NCBI GenBank assembly: GCA_025463605.1
Contig: JAODAV010000031.1
Coordinates: 1 to 64,000 of the forward strand
Source: Rhodoglobus sp.
GTDB taxonomy: Bacteria > Actinomycetota > Actinomycetes > Actinomycetales > Microbacteriaceae
Direction: 5' to 3'
Length of the DNA stretch: 64,000 bases
Shown: piece by piece, positions 1 through 7,875 of the stretch
Layout: each line of letters begins with the position of its first letter
Position numbering within the stretch: the stretch's first letter is position 1
Program-made: the position numbers and the translations under genes
The notes under the pieces: model-generated
The model's input: the letters and a program-made list of their open reading frames with translations, nothing else
Databases searched by the model: none
What the model was told of the DNA's origin: nothing

Positions 1-39
1 GATCACCGTGGACGTGATCTTATGCTCGGTGGGGGTCAT
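1..39 (-). CDS. possible 5' end of a minus-strand gene (partial)
   Basis: An ATG on the minus strand (complement of 37-39) opens a frame of 13 codons that runs off the left edge, beginning MTPTEHKITSTVI. No clear Shine-Dalgarno sequence precedes it and no family can be recognised. The gene-free interval to its right and the candidate regulator site at 150-162 fit a divergent gene here, but this is only a guess. Confidence 0.3.
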   Translation of the reverse strand, partial: MTPTEHKITSTVI

Positions 40-145
40 GGCGGAATTTCGCGAGCGCCGGAGCGCGAGCGCGCTGCCGGCCTGGTTGGGTGCGGCGCTC
101 ATCTTCGATTCCCGCTTGTGCAATCGGGATGTGATTGACGTACTA

Positions 146-165
146 TTGGTCTAGTCCTCTAGATA
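146..165 (+). promoter_or_regulatory. candidate GntR operator, copy 1
   Basis: The 13-bp core at 150-162 reads TCTAGTCCTCTAG. Its reverse complement, CTAGAGGACTAGA, matches the motif found at 3825, 10830, 10892 (reverse) and 17999. The flanking TGGTCTAG resembles the established DasR-type site ACTGGTCTAGACCACT. It lies about 105 bases upstream of the -35 of the ABC transporter promoter and may serve that promoter or the gene leaving the window to the left. Confidence 0.45.
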
Positions 166-265
166 AAAAGCCGGACGCGGCTCTCAAGTGAGAATCCCGC
201 GAACTCCAGCATGGCATCTGGGGCGCTGAAATAAAATATTGGTGACGTGACATTGTGAATCACGC

Positions 266-294
266 TTGACACAGACATGACCGTCACCTAATTT
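266..294 (+). promoter_or_regulatory. sigma70-like promoter of ABC importer operon
   Basis: TTGACA at 266-271 is separated by 17 bases from TAATTT at 289-294. The -35 matches consensus exactly and the -10 is good. It points at the solute-binding protein gene. Confidence 0.6.
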
Positions 295-527
295 CGAGTT
301 ACCGACGCCAGCCTTTGCAGCGTCCTCAGAGACGAGGAAGTACCCGTGCACCTGACACCGTCCTCACTCCTGTCCTTTCCTCGCATCAAGAGCACTCACG
401 GAGAGGAGGCACCCGGAGTTACCCCCCGTCGGACGTTCGCGTCCGACGCGACTCTTCCTGAATTCATTCCGACGCCGTGACGATCGAAGTCGCTCTTAAG
501 GCAACGGCGCCTAAGAAAGGTGAAGCA

Positions 528-1898
528 TTGAAAAACCGCATCAAGCGCGGATTGCTCCTCGCAATCGCCACAACCGGGGTATTCGCGGTCACCGCGTGCT
601 CCGGGGCAACCCCCACCCCCGAAGCCACAGAGACCGAAGACCTCCGCGGCCAGACGATCAAGGTGCTGGTGAGTTCCGGCCACCAGCAGTTCAATGACGT
701 GTGGCTCACCGAGCTCCCGAAGTTCGAGGCCGAGACGGGTATCACCGTCGAGCTCGACAAGGTGAACACCACCGACATCTCGAGCACGTTCCTGCGTGAC
801 GTCACCGTCGGTGGCTGCACGATCGACAACGTCGAGATGCTTGACGGTGGCACCGCTGCGGCGGCACCGCGGATGGCGGACCTCGGCACTTTCCTCGAGG
901 CTGACGGCTCGAGTGCTGATGAGCTGCTCAAGGGCCAGGTCGGGTTCGCCCAGACGGCCTACACCTTCGACGACAAGCTCGCCTTCTACCCGTTCTATTC
1001 CGGGGCAAAGGGCGTTGCCTACCGCCAGTCGTGGTTCGAAGATCCGGCCAACCAGGCGGCCTTCAAGGCTGCTTACGGGTACGATCTGCCGAACCCCCCG
1101 ACCACGCAGGACCAGATCGTGGACCTCGCCGAGTTCTTCACCACGCCGACCACAACGGGAATCGTGTTCTCGGGAGCCGGCGACCCCGGTGAGAGCACGA
1201 TCGACGACCTGATCTTCCGCCAGGGCGTCGATGGGTTCCAGGACGAGAACAACAACGCGCAGTGGGGCCCGGCTCACCCGGAGAACATCAAGAAGGTCAC
1301 CGAGGCCGCGACCTACCTCACCGACTTCATCACCAACGGGTACACACCCGCCTCGATCGCAGCCATGCAGACCGCGGACACCACCGCGAACTTCCTGGCT
1401 GGCAACACGGCGATGGACTACGACCACGTGTACCTCGCGTGGAACCAGATGGTCGCCGCGGAGGCGACTCTCGGTGAGATCGGTTCGTTCGAGTTCCCCA
1501 GCGCCGAAAAGGGCAACGGCGGAATCTCGTTCTACTGGGGTCGTGGCATCCCGGAGTGCAGCCAGCACAAGGCCGCCTCGTGGGAGTTCATGAAGTGGGT
1601 CATGTCGGACGATATCCAGAAGAACGCGCTCACCAAGGGTGTCGGCGTCTACGTGCCGACCAACGTCGAGCTGCTCGCGTGGGCGGTCGACCAGGGCATC
1701 GTGCCCCAAGGCGTGGCTGACTCCGTCGCCCACGCCCAGGCATACAAGGTGACCCCGGTCACGGCCCAACTCCGCCAGTCCATCGGCATCCCGGCGTACG
1801 AAAAGCTGATCGGCAAGCAGTTGACTCCGAAGGAATACGCGGAGGCGCTGGGCAACCAGATGCAGGATGCGGCGAACGCGGCAGGCATTACGAAGTAA
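528..1898 (+). CDS. sugar-type ABC transporter substrate-binding lipoprotein
   Basis: Extracellular solute-binding protein of the carbohydrate ABC (family 1, CUT1-like) type, 456 residues. The start chosen is TTG at 528 because GAAAGG at 515-520 gives ideal spacing and the protein then begins with a normal lipoprotein signal: a basic stretch (KNRIKR), a hydrophobic core and the lipobox VTAC with Cys24. A GTG at 477 would add 17 unusual residues. The next two genes encode its permeases and a strong stem-loop follows it. The ligand is unknown; linkage to a GntR regulon of CoA and sugar-kinase enzymes suggests a polyol, sugar acid or cyclitol-like compound (inference). No ATPase gene is nearby. 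Confidence 0.9.
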   Translation: MKNRIKRGLLLAIATTGVFAVTACSGATPTPEATETEDLRGQTIKVLVSSGHQQFNDVWLTELPKFEAETGITVELDKVNTTDISSTFLRDVTVGGCTIDNVEMLDGGTAAAAPRMADLGTFLEADGSSADELLKGQVGFAQTAYTFDDKLAFYPFYSGAKGVAYRQSWFEDPANQAAFKAAYGYDLPNPPTTQDQIVDLAEFFTTPTTTGIVFSGAGDPGESTIDDLIFRQGVDGFQDENNNAQWGPAHPENIKKVTEAATYLTDFITNGYTPASIAAMQTADTTANFLAGNTAMDYDHVYLAWNQMVAAEATLGEIGSFEFPSAEKGNGGISFYWGRGIPECSQHKAASWEFMKWVMSDDIQKNALTKGVGVYVPTNVELLAWAVDQGIVPQGVADSVAHAQAYKVTPVTAQLRQSIGIPAYEKLIGKQLTPKEYAEALGNQMQDAANAAGITK

Positions 1899-1943
1899 GC
1901 CGCTTCACCGGCCGGCACGATCCGGCCGATGAGTCCGGCACGG

Positions 1944-1974
1944 CGGTGCCGCCTGGATCACCCAGGCGGCACCG
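1944..1974 (+). terminator. intercistronic stem-loop after binding-protein gene
   Basis: A perfect 13-bp stem (1944-1956 with 1962-1974) closes a 5-base loop (ATCAC). No U-run follows, so it is more likely a partial terminator or 3'-end stabiliser that sets a high binding-protein to permease ratio than a full terminator. Confidence 0.6.
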
Positions 1975-2001
1975 GCCACACCACCACGAAAGGTTCACAC
2001 C

Positions 2002-2952
2002 ATGACTGAAGCGACAGCGCAGATTCCGCCTGGCGCCGTGAAGTCCCTCGGCAAGCCCGACTCGCGGCGCCGCGGCATCGCCAGCGTCAACTACTGGTGG
2101 TTCCTCGTTCCCGCGATGATCGGAGTGTTTGCTCTCATCGCGGTGCCGATCGGGTTCACCCTCTACTTCAGCCTGCGGAACTTCAACCTGCAGCTCGGTT
2201 CAGACAGCTTCACCGGTATCGACAACTACATACGGTTGCTGACCGGTCGCAACGCGGACTTCATCGCCGCACTCGGGCGCACGCTCGTCTACGTGGTCGT
2301 CGTCATCGCGGTCGACTTCGTACTGGCCATGTCGCAGGCCCTGCTGCTGTTCAGCATGCACGCCGGCTGGGCCAAGTTCTGGCGGGCCATCTTCATCCTG
2401 CCTATCCTCATCATCCCGACAGCAAGCGCCGTCTTCTGGCGCAACGTGATGTACGCGCCGCACAACGGCGAGTTCCTCAAGACGCTGGGGCTGTCCGACA
2501 TCATTTCGCCTCCGCTCGGGGACCCCCAGCTGGCCTTCTGGGCGATCATCATCACGGTCGTCTGGGCCTGGTCGCCGTGGGTGTTCATTCTGTTGTCCGC
2601 CGGCCTCGACCAGATCGACAAGTCGATCCTCGAAGCTTCCATGGTGGATGGGGCCAGCTACTTCCAGCGGCTGCGCACGATCATCCTGCCCCTCATGAAG
2701 CCCGTGATCTTCGTGACGCTGAGCTTCAAGGCACTGGATTCGTTCCTCGCCTTCCCCTTCGTCTGGATCATGACGATGGGCGGGCCGGGCAACTCGACCC
2801 ACGTGCTCAGCACGTACATCTACCAACAGGCGTTCACCCTGCTGGACTACGGCAACGGATCGGCCATGGCCATCGTCATGCTCGTCATCAGTGGCGCTCT
2901 CTCGATATTCGCCATATCCATCTGGCAGCGGTTCTACGGAAAGGAAGCGTGA
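2002..2952 (+). CDS. ABC transporter permease, MalF/UgpA type
   Basis: Integral membrane permease of a carbohydrate ABC importer, 316 residues with about six membrane segments (first at residues 35-58). The EAA loop that contacts the ATPase is visible as EASMVDGASYFQRL near residues 213-226, followed by ILPLMKP. The ATG at 2002 follows AAAGG at 1989-1993. The stop overlaps the next start as TGATG (shared A at 2952), indicating translational coupling. It would form a heterodimer with the product of 2952-3779; the cognate ATPase must be encoded elsewhere. Confidence 0.92.
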   Translation: MTEATAQIPPGAVKSLGKPDSRRRGIASVNYWWFLVPAMIGVFALIAVPIGFTLYFSLRNFNLQLGSDSFTGIDNYIRLLTGRNADFIAALGRTLVYVVVVIAVDFVLAMSQALLLFSMHAGWAKFWRAIFILPILIIPTASAVFWRNVMYAPHNGEFLKTLGLSDIISPPLGDPQLAFWAIIITVVWAWSPWVFILLSAGLDQIDKSILEASMVDGASYFQRLRTIILPLMKPVIFVTLSFKALDSFLAFPFVWIMTMGGPGNSTHVLSTYIYQQAFTLLDYGNGSAMAIVMLVISGALSIFAISIWQRFYGKEA

Positions 2953-3779
2953 TGCGACTCGTTCGCCGCGGTCTTCGCAACATCCCGCGCACGATCCTCA
3001 TGATCGTGATCCTGCTCTGGGTGCTCGTGCCGATGTACTTCCTGGTGGTGACATCGTTCAGCGCCGAGGGTGACCTGCTCCCGGGCCTCGTGCTCCCGAC
3101 CGCGATCACACTCGAGAACTACATCGGCGTGTTCACCGGCGCCAACGCGATCTGGACGGCCCTCTTCAACAGCACCATCGTGACACTGGCCTCGACGGGC
3201 CTGGCCCTGCTGATCGCGACCCCGGCCGCATACGCACTGTCGCACATGCGCCACAAGAAGCTCGGTCGGGGACTCTACCTCGCATTCTTCGTGTTGCGCG
3301 GAATCCCGCCGATCGCACTCGTCATGCCGTTCTTCCTGATCTTCTCGAGGTCGAGCATGCTCAACACACTGCCCGGGCTGATCATCGCCCTCACACCGCT
3401 GGCGCTCCCGTACTGCGTGTGGACGCTGCGAGTGACCTTCGACCAGATCCCCAAGGAGGTCGAGGAAGCGGGCGCCGTGGACGGCGCGGGCAAGTGGCGG
3501 ATGTTTACCTCGGTCGTGCTGCCCATCGCAGCCCCCGGGATCGCGGCCACGGGCATCCTGACCGCCTTGTTCATTTACGTGGACTACATCATCGTCTCGC
3601 CGCTGGCCGGGCCGAGCACGTACACCTTCCCGATCTACGTGACGTCGTTCTCGCAGGACTTCGTGCAACTTGTCGGACCGCTGTCGGCTGCGTCGATCGT
3701 GGGTGCGATCCCCATGGCGATCATGTTCATCGTCTCCCAGCGGTTCAGCCGGAGGCTAGCGAGCGCCGGCATCCACTGA
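2952..3779 (+). CDS. ABC transporter permease, MalG/UgpE type
   Basis: Second carbohydrate ABC permease, 275 residues. The start is the ATG at 2952 that overlaps the upstream stop; GGAAGC just upstream serves as ribosome site. Six membrane segments are apparent. The EAA motif reads EEAGAVDGAGKWRMF, followed by VVLPIAAPG. It partners the 2002-2952 permease and the lipoprotein at 528. The operon may end here, since 114 bases with a candidate GntR site follow. Confidence 0.92.
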   Translation: MRLVRRGLRNIPRTILMIVILLWVLVPMYFLVVTSFSAEGDLLPGLVLPTAITLENYIGVFTGANAIWTALFNSTIVTLASTGLALLIATPAAYALSHMRHKKLGRGLYLAFFVLRGIPPIALVMPFFLIFSRSSMLNTLPGLIIALTPLALPYCVWTLRVTFDQIPKEVEEAGAVDGAGKWRMFTSVVLPIAAPGIAATGILTALFIYVDYIIVSPLAGPSTYTFPIYVTSFSQDFVQLVGPLSAASIVGAIPMAIMFIVSQRFSRRLASAGIH

Positions 3780-3820
3780 CGCCGATGGCATCAATCGTTC
3801 CGCCGGCTTTTGCTCAGAAA

Positions 3821-3842
3821 AGGTATAGACCACTAGTCTTAT
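3821..3842 (-). promoter_or_regulatory. candidate GntR operator, copy 2
   Basis: The core ATAGACCACTAGT lies at 3825-3837 within the short gap before the MaoC-like gene. It overlaps GGTATAGACC, a 10-bp near-palindrome of the GntR/HutC-subfamily kind. The position fits control of the 3894-9321 operon. Confidence 0.5.
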
Positions 3843-3893
3843 TGTGAAGCATTCGCCAAACCGAAATCCGCTCCTCGACACGAAAGACACACC

Positions 3894-4913
3894 ATGACCG
3901 ACGACACCGCGGCGACAAAGCCCTGGCGTGATCTCACCGACCCGCGCCTGGCGATCGACATGGTCGACCGCGAGGCCGGCCTCAAGGAGCCGGAGTTCGA
4001 GAACCTCGACATCCCCGAGCAACTCGGTACGGTACGCGTGCTCATCGATGACCACAAGGTCAAGCGATTCGCGTTCACCCAGGACGAGTACGGACCCTGG
4101 TACTTCGACGACAGCCCCTTCGGCGGCCGGATCGGGCAGGCGACCCTGCTCGGTAACGACCTCGTCCAGCTCTTCACGACGGTCTATGCAGCGAGCAAGG
4201 TCGTCGGCTTCCACACCGAGGAGCAGATGTGGTTCGACAGCCCAGCGAAGGTCGGAGAGGTCGTGACCCTGTCCGGCGCGTACGTCGAGTCCTACGTCAG
4301 GCGCGGTGAGGGCTACGTGGTGATGGAGGCCGAGGCCGTCGGCGAAGACGGGCGCAGCATCATCCGCCACCGTGGCGTCGAGATCCTCAAGACGGTGCCC
4401 GGCGCGATCGGCGGTCGCGGCAGTGGTGTGCCGGAGAAGCGAGTCACCGGGGAGGTGCCCGAGGGAGCCCGCACGATCGAGACCATCGACTCGGACAGCC
4501 GCGTCGGCGACGTCATCGCGCCTCTCGTGAAGTCCATCACCTTCGAGCAGGCCGCGGTGTTCTCACGCCTCGGGGAGTACGTCACCAACACCCACAACAG
4601 CCTGGCCGCGGCTCGCGAGGGCAAGCTCGCCGTGCCGATCGTGCAGGGCCAGCAGCAGTTCGGGCTCATCGCCCAGTTACTGGTGCGCAGCTTCGGTGCC
4701 GGGTTCCTGACTTCGGGCTGGATGCAGATCAAGTTCCTCGTTCCCGTCGATGTCTTCGAGCCGCTCACGATCACCGGTGTGATCACCGAGCTGGGCCGGG
4801 ATGACGCGGGCGTCGAACGCGCTGGACTCGAGGTCTGGGTCCGCCGCGCCGACGGACGCCTCGTCACGGTCGGCTGGGCATCCGCCGCCGTTCCCGCCAC
4901 GCCCGCATCCTGA
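3894..4913 (+). CDS. double hotdog-fold MaoC-like protein
   Basis: A 339-residue protein of two hotdog domains, as in MaoC-like dehydratases and two-domain (R)-enoyl-CoA hydratases. The first half (residues about 55-165) has the FGGRIGQATLL core; the second (about 215-330) has EYVTNTHNSLAAA and GLIAQLLVRSFG. The usual Asp/His hydratase pair is not obvious in the first half, while the His of NTH in the second half is a candidate, so one site may be degenerate as in other double-hotdog hydratases. It heads a four-gene plus-strand operon and probably hydrates or dehydrates a CoA thioester (inference). The start has a weak ribosome site. Confidence 0.75.
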   Translation: MTDDTAATKPWRDLTDPRLAIDMVDREAGLKEPEFENLDIPEQLGTVRVLIDDHKVKRFAFTQDEYGPWYFDDSPFGGRIGQATLLGNDLVQLFTTVYAASKVVGFHTEEQMWFDSPAKVGEVVTLSGAYVESYVRRGEGYVVMEAEAVGEDGRSIIRHRGVEILKTVPGAIGGRGSGVPEKRVTGEVPEGARTIETIDSDSRVGDVIAPLVKSITFEQAAVFSRLGEYVTNTHNSLAAAREGKLAVPIVQGQQQFGLIAQLLVRSFGAGFLTSGWMQIKFLVPVDVFEPLTITGVITELGRDDAGVERAGLEVWVRRADGRLVTVGWASAAVPATPAS

Positions 4914-4962
4914 CCGCCACCGACTTCCGCACTGCCCCACACACAGAGACGAAATAGAGAAC

Positions 4963-6663
4963 ATGACCGAATCAATTACCGGCGGCCAGCTCGTCGTAGA
5001 CCTTCTCAAGTCGTTCGGCGTCAAGTACGTCTTCGGAGTGGTCGGTGGGCAGACGCTCGCGATCACCGATGCGATCATCGACACCCCCGGTATCGAGATG
5101 ATCCACACGCGCCACGAGAATGCCGCCGCCGTCATGGCGGACGCCTACGGTCGCCTCACCGGCACGCCCGCCGCCTGCATCTCGACGACCGGCCCCGGCG
5201 CGACCAACCTGCTCACCGGCGTCGGTGGAGCGTTCCGCGACTCCAGCCCGGCATTCATCCTCACCTGCAACAACAACGGTGAGAACATCCACAAGGATGA
5301 CGCGCAGAACGCCGATCACGTCGAGCTCTTCAAGCCCCTCACGAAGTACAGCCGGCTCGTGGCCCATGCCTCCTCCCTGAAGCAGGCGATGGAGGAGGCG
5401 TACATCAACGCCATGACCGGTAACCCCGGACCGGTGCACCTCGACTTCGCCCGCGACACCATCGAGAACATCGTGGCGAACCCGCCCGTCGTACCCGCGA
5501 TCCACCCGGCCCGCAAGTGGGTCGTCGAGCGCGCTGCTCCGAACGCGGTGGCCCTGGCCGAGGCGATCGAGCGCATCCTCGCCGCACAGCGCCCGGTCAT
5601 CTGGCTGGGCAACGGCGGCAACCGCGGCAAGGCGAGCGAGAGCGTGCTCGCCCTCGCCGAAGCTCTGAACATCCCGGTCGTGACCACGTTCAACGGGATC
5701 GGCTCCGTGCCCACGACGCACCCCCTGGTTTTCGGGGCGGTCAGCCGCATGGGCACGACGCTCTCCACCCGCGTGCTCGGCGACGCCGACCTCGTGCTCG
5801 CGCTTGGCAACAGCCTCAACGCCGTGTCGACCACGCGCTGGAAGCGCCAGCTGCCCGAGGTGATCCAGGTGGACGTCGATCCGAAGATGATCGGCCGCTA
5901 CTACGCGGACATCACCACCGGCATCGTGTCAGACATCGTCGCGTTCACGGACGGGGTCGTCGCCGGCATCGGCGACCAGGCGTCGGCGTCGAAGGAGAGC
6001 CGAGCATCCTGGATCTCCGAACTGCAGGCCGCGGAGTCCGAGTGGTGGACGAGCACGGGCATCACCGACTCGTCGCCCGAGGGTGTGCTCTCGCCGGCCG
6101 ACGTGGTTCGCGCGCTGCGCGAGGTCTCGCCGGATGACACCCTGCTCATCCCCGACGCGGGCAACCCCGGTGTCTGGTCGTTCCTGTGGCAGATCAGGCA
6201 GCCCAACACGTACATTAAGCCCGTGGGATTTGGGAACATGGGCTTCGCGTTGCCGTCGGCGATCGCCGCGTCCGCGATCGACCCCAACCGTCCGGTGCTC
6301 GCCCTGATCGGCGATGGCTCACTCGGCATGAGCCTCGGCGAGATCGAGACGCTCGCACGTGTCGGTGGCAAGGTCTGCATCGTCGTACTGAACGACTCCA
6401 GCTACGGCAACATCCGCCAGGAGCAGGTGCTGCACTTCAACGGCCGCACCATCGGCGTCGACTTCGGTAATGTCGACTTCGGTATGGTCGCCCGGGGCAT
6501 GGGCGTCGACGGCGAGGTCATCACTTCACTCGAGGTGCTCAAGCGCCGGGTCGCCGAGGTATTCGCCGGGAACACGCCTGCCGTGCTCGACGTGCCGATC
6601 GACCGCGACGTGAACGCGTGGACCTTCAGCGGCTTCCTGCCATACGAGCCCAGCGAGGAGTAA
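4963..6663 (+). CDS. ThDP-dependent enzyme, acetolactate synthase/acyl-CoA lyase superfamily
   Basis: A 566-residue three-domain thiamine diphosphate enzyme. The Pyr domain carries the activating Glu52 (RHENAA); the PP domain has GDGSLGMSLGEIETLA with the metal-binding Asn in VVLNDSS. The ATG at 4963 is preferred over upstream starts because family homology begins at ITGGQLVVDLL. It is followed within 5 bases by a CaiB-type CoA-transferase, a pairing known from oxalate metabolism (Oxc/Frc) and 2-hydroxyacyl-CoA lyases. However, the substrate-facing residues (HENAA, TTGPGATNL) look like acetolactate synthase, so Oxc is not supported. It may cleave or condense a 2-oxo or 2-hydroxyacyl intermediate; specificity is unknown. 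Confidence 0.85.
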   Translation: MTESITGGQLVVDLLKSFGVKYVFGVVGGQTLAITDAIIDTPGIEMIHTRHENAAAVMADAYGRLTGTPAACISTTGPGATNLLTGVGGAFRDSSPAFILTCNNNGENIHKDDAQNADHVELFKPLTKYSRLVAHASSLKQAMEEAYINAMTGNPGPVHLDFARDTIENIVANPPVVPAIHPARKWVVERAAPNAVALAEAIERILAAQRPVIWLGNGGNRGKASESVLALAEALNIPVVTTFNGIGSVPTTHPLVFGAVSRMGTTLSTRVLGDADLVLALGNSLNAVSTTRWKRQLPEVIQVDVDPKMIGRYYADITTGIVSDIVAFTDGVVAGIGDQASASKESRASWISELQAAESEWWTSTGITDSSPEGVLSPADVVRALREVSPDDTLLIPDAGNPGVWSFLWQIRQPNTYIKPVGFGNMGFALPSAIAASAIDPNRPVLALIGDGSLGMSLGEIETLARVGGKVCIVVLNDSSYGNIRQEQVLHFNGRTIGVDFGNVDFGMVARGMGVDGEVITSLEVLKRRVAEVFAGNTPAVLDVPIDRDVNAWTFSGFLPYEPSEE

Positions 6664-6668
6664 CACAG

Positions 6669-7874
6669 GTGGCTGCAGGAGAGAACGAGCCGGTCGGCCC
6701 CCTCGACGGGGTCAAAGTGCTCGACCTCTCCCGATTCATCGCCGGTCCCCTGTGCGCGCAGATCCTCGGCGACTTCGGTGCCGAGGTCGTCAAGATCGAG
6801 CGGCCCGGCGGGGAGGACTCGCGCAAGCACGGCCCGTACTTCAAGGGCGAAAGCATCTACATGATGCTGTACCACCGCAACAAATACAACGCGACCTTGG
6901 ACACCCGCCACCCGAGAGCCCTCGAGGTGCTTGAGGACCTCGTTCGGTGGGCGGATGTCGTGGTCGAGAACTTCAGGCCCGGCACGATGGACAAGATGGG
7001 GCTCGGCTGGTCACGCCTGAAGGAACTCAACCCCAACGTCATCCTCGTCTCCATCTCGGGTTTCGGGCAGACGGGGCCGGACTCCGAACGTACGCTCTTC
7101 GATGCGATCTCGCAGGCGTCGTCCGGGCTGATGGCGGCGACCGGCGACCCCGACGGCAAACCGATCCTCACCGGCACGTACATCGCCGACTACACGACCG
7201 GCTACGTCGCGGCGATCGGCGCCCTCGGCGCCATCCTGCACCGCAACCGGACGGGGGAGGGCCAGCACGTCGACATCGCGTCGCTGGACTCGATGTTCGC
7301 GACCATGGGCATCCGGCTCATCTCGCATCTGATGCTCGGGCAGGAGATCCCCCGCAGCGGTTCTCGTGACGCCCTCACGGCCCCCGTCAGCCTGTACGAG
7401 GCGGCGGACGGCCCGGTGTACATCCAGGGCGGCACGCCATCGCTGTTTCCGAAGCTATGTGCGGTCATCGGTTACCCCGAGCTCGCGACCGACCCGCGCT
7501 TCCAGCATGCCGAGGGTCGCATCGCGCACCGGGACTACCTCGAGGGCCTCGTCGGCGTCTGGGCCTCGGGGCTCCCGATCGCGGACATCGCGCGCATCCT
7601 CGAGGCAGAGGGCATCCCGTACGCCAAGGTCGCCTCGATTGCCGAGGTCGCCGAGTCGCCGCAGATCGCCGCGCGGGAGATGGTGACCGAGATCGATCAC
7701 CCGACCCTCGGCCGACTGCGCATCCCCAGTTCGCCCATCAAGATGGACCGCACGCCGCCGACGGTGCGCAAAGCGCCGTCGCTCGCCGGCGAAGACAGCG
7801 ACGACGTGTATTCGCGCATACTCGGCATGTCCGCGGACCAGATCGCGCAGTTGCGCGCCGAGGGGGCGATCTGA
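6669..7874 (+). CDS. CaiB/BaiF family (class III) CoA-transferase
   Basis: A 401-residue family III CoA-transferase that activates a carboxylic acid as its CoA ester by swapping from another acyl-CoA. Hallmarks: GVKVLDLSRFIAGPLCA at residues 14-30, DFGAEVVKIERPGG, ENFRPGTMDKMGLG and the candidate nucleophile Asp174 in IADYTTG, aligning with the catalytic Asp of formyl-CoA transferase. The GTG start at 6669 is placed by GAGGAG at 6655-6660, which lies inside the end of the upstream gene. It is tightly linked to the ThDP enzyme and the kinase, so it probably supplies the CoA ester used by the MaoC/ThDP enzymes (inference). Confidence 0.88.
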   Translation: MAAGENEPVGPLDGVKVLDLSRFIAGPLCAQILGDFGAEVVKIERPGGEDSRKHGPYFKGESIYMMLYHRNKYNATLDTRHPRALEVLEDLVRWADVVVENFRPGTMDKMGLGWSRLKELNPNVILVSISGFGQTGPDSERTLFDAISQASSGLMAATGDPDGKPILTGTYIADYTTGYVAAIGALGAILHRNRTGEGQHVDIASLDSMFATMGIRLISHLMLGQEIPRSGSRDALTAPVSLYEAADGPVYIQGGTPSLFPKLCAVIGYPELATDPRFQHAEGRIAHRDYLEGLVGVWASGLPIADIARILEAEGIPYAKVASIAEVAESPQIAAREMVTEIDHPTLGRLRIPSSPIKMDRTPPTVRKAPSLAGEDSDDVYSRILGMSADQIAQLRAEGAI

Positions 7875-7875
7875 C

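Larger units (their letters stand above)
40..527. other. gene-free leader/regulatory interval
   Basis: About 490 bases without a convincing gene. It is locally more AT-rich than the flanking genes. It holds one copy of the 13-bp GntR-candidate motif (150-162) and a good sigma70-like promoter (266-294) that leaves a leader of roughly 225 bases before the solute-binding protein. I saw no recognisable riboswitch or terminator in the leader. A GTG at 477 could extend the downstream gene but is disfavoured. Confidence 0.6.

Noticed and set aside
295..527. Riboswitch in the long leader of the first ABC operon
   Set aside because: No recognisable aptamer core or expression-platform hairpin could be identified by eye.
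396..1769. Long minus-strand open frame (457 codons) opposite the binding-protein gene
   Set aside because: It is Arg/Val/Asp-rich without any family motif and is the antisense of a clear lipoprotein gene; high GC makes such frames common.
4963..7874. Oxalate degradation pair (oxalyl-CoA decarboxylase and formyl-CoA transferase)
   Set aside because: The CoA-transferase fits the family, but the ThDP enzyme lacks Oxc-type active-site residues and resembles acetolactate synthase more.
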